From positions 119,938-156,384 of the forward strand of contig CDMY01000226.1 in NCBI GenBank assembly GCA_001179505.1: a stretch of 36,447 bases of DNA, given 5' to 3'. This DNA comes from Vitrella brassicaformis (Eukaryota; Sar; Vitrellaceae). Of the stretch, positions 35,320 to 36,447 are shown piece after piece. A program made the position numbers and the translations under genes. The notes under the pieces are model-generated. The model saw only the letters and a program-made list of their open reading frames with translations, was not told where the DNA came from and searched no databases. Each line of letters starts with the position of its first letter. Within the stretch, counting starts at the first letter, position 1.

Positions 35320-35979
35320 CCTGCCAAGTTAGCCCGCATCCCTCTTGCCGTCGTGTTTGGGGGTGCTCGCTGCTTCCAGCTTCCGAGTGTCTATTCAGCG
35401 AGCGGGTCTTAGTGGAGAATGGAGATGTGAAGTGACGAGGTGGATTGGCTTGGTGGCGATGATCTTCGCTGTGGTTGAGTGAGAGTGACCGATGATAAAG
35501 ATGTCAGTCGCTGTGAGCGTCCGTACACACACACTGATAATGGAAAGGACTGTCCGATGCTCAAACAAGCACGAAAGGGGGAAACGAAGCAACACACAGA
35601 GGTCAACCAGTCGGAATAAGGAAGGCGCAAGCGCAAGAAAAAGACAGAGAGACCGTTGCCGGTGGGCTGTCTTCAACGGTCTCTCCTCCCCTGTCTACTC
35701 CCGTCCTGTCTCCCCAACTTTACAAGACGCGACTAAGCTCGCAGGAGGGGCCTCGCAGCGTCTCATTCATATGCATCAGCACATACACATACACGAATCA
35801 TACAGACCCAGAGGAGTGAAGGCAGACAGTGCACCCCCAGACAGTACCCAAAGTGCTCGTGCGCTGATGGAGTGACGAATCACCGGCGATGAGGGATCTT
35901 CCCTCCCTTCATCAGCGCAGCGATATACACCACAACATGCACGCAAGGCACCACCTTCCTCATGACAGACTCATGATTG

Positions 35980-36447
35980 ATGTGTCATTCCTTGCACCCT
36001 GCAACAGTCGGCAGCGTCGGCAAAGGATGGGACGAGATCTTGACCAACGCCGACCGAGCTGAGCAGGACACCTTTGCTGTCCTCAACGACTGCAGCAGCA
36101 GGATGCACTCCTTCCTCACCAAGAAGCGTCTTCCCGCCAACAACTACGTTTCTATTCTGCCCAAGACCACCAAGAGTGGCGGCATCCAGGAGCATGGGAT
36201 GGTGCGGCGTGAGTCCATCTCCTGTTCACGTCGGATAGCCATCCAGACCATCGGCTGGATGGATGAGAAGATGCGCCCCAGCACCAGACACGGGCCGGTG
36301 GGTGGGGAGGGCGGTCTCCGAATCGAGCGGCGGGAGAGCAAATACCATCCGACTCCGCCCATGAGTGAGGATCGTTTCCGGGCGGTGTTCGGCCAGCAGG
36401 CCCAGGCTGGCGAGATCCCTGGGTGGGTGCTGTACAGCATCAGGGGG
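35980..36447 (+). CDS. Unrecognised protein, partial at the right edge
   Basis: A frame of 156 codons runs from ATG 35980 to the window end without a stop. The in-frame TGA at 35974 bounds it upstream. An acceptor-like caccctgcaacag ends at 36007, so this may instead be an internal exon starting at 36008. The wording is balanced: GWDEILTNADRAEQDTFAVL, NNYVSILPKTTKSGG, MSEDRFRAVFGQQAQAGEI. Codon use is GC-rich at third positions, as in the confirmed exons. I do not recognise the family and see no membrane segment or signal peptide. Confidence 0.6.
   Translation, partial: MCHSLHPATVGSVGKGWDEILTNADRAEQDTFAVLNDCSSRMHSFLTKKRLPANNYVSILPKTTKSGGIQEHGMVRRESISCSRRIAIQTIGWMDEKMRPSTRHGPVGGEGGLRIERRESKYHPTPPMSEDRFRAVFGQQAQAGEIPGWVLYSIRG

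Larger units (their letters stand above)
34321..35979. other. Repeat-poor intergenic stretch with a duplication
   Basis: Tetranucleotide arrays are nearly absent here, unlike the rest of the window. The stretch holds a 90-bp direct repeat, a few unrecognised ORFs, and the upstream region of the right-edge gene. Undetected exons of that gene may be present. Confidence 0.45.

Noticed and set aside
35492-35875. 127-codon plus-strand ORF
   Set aside because: Biased in Arg, Ser and His with a repeat-derived HMHQHIHIHE run, no splice or domain support.

Overview
The window is eukaryotic nuclear DNA. The genes are cut into many small exons with GT..AG introns of roughly 70-200 bp, and introns and spacers are full of CAGA/CTGT, TGAC/GTCA, ATGG/CATC, CA and TCCC short tandem repeats. 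No gene names the species. The combination of a secreted protein with oocyst-wall-type cysteine spacing, a tocopherol methyltransferase with a plastid-type bipartite presequence, an alveolate-style triple CCCH protein and repeat-loaded introns points to a photosynthetic alveolate, most likely a chromerid such as Vitrella. That placement is inference.

Eight multi-exon genes can be supported, plus one partial gene at the right edge. By hand splicing I obtained continuous reading frames for all eight, and conserved motifs are completed across several junctions. In order they are: (A) 3422-5856 minus, RanBP2-type zinc finger protein, 530 aa; (B) 6519-9457 minus, USP-family deubiquitinase, at least 608 aa; (C) 9892-12225 plus, secreted cysteine-repeat protein resembling oocyst wall proteins, 696 aa; (D) 13828-16708 minus, galactokinase, 17 exons, 425 aa; (E) 16908-18815 plus, gamma-tocopherol methyltransferase, 378 aa; (F) 19338-20386 minus, NudC/CS-domain protein, 180 aa; (G) 20715-23042 plus, importin alpha, 521 aa; (I) 32059-34274 minus, triple CCCH zinc finger protein, 522 aa; (J) 35980 to the right edge, plus, unrecognised.

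Apart from the tandem minus-strand pair A and B, gene orientation alternates. This gives divergent pairs B/C, D/E and F/G with short shared upstream regions (about 434, 199 and 328 bp) and convergent pairs C/D and E/F. The left 3.4 kb and the 9 kb between importin alpha and the CCCH gene are repeat-dominated and have no gene I can support; one weak two-exon candidate lies near 29.5-29.9 kb. The stretch 34.4-35.9 kb has few simple repeats, a 90-bp direct duplication and some orphan ORFs.

The genes do not form one pathway. They are housekeeping functions (nuclear import, ubiquitin removal, chaperone, sugar kinase), RNA-binding zinc finger proteins, a plastid vitamin E enzyme and a candidate wall or extracellular protein. 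The least ordinary observations are the wall-like protein with ubiquitin-binding-motif-like LP repeats, the habit of splice donors growing into GTGA/GTCA/GTAC arrays, and the duplicated segment near the right end.
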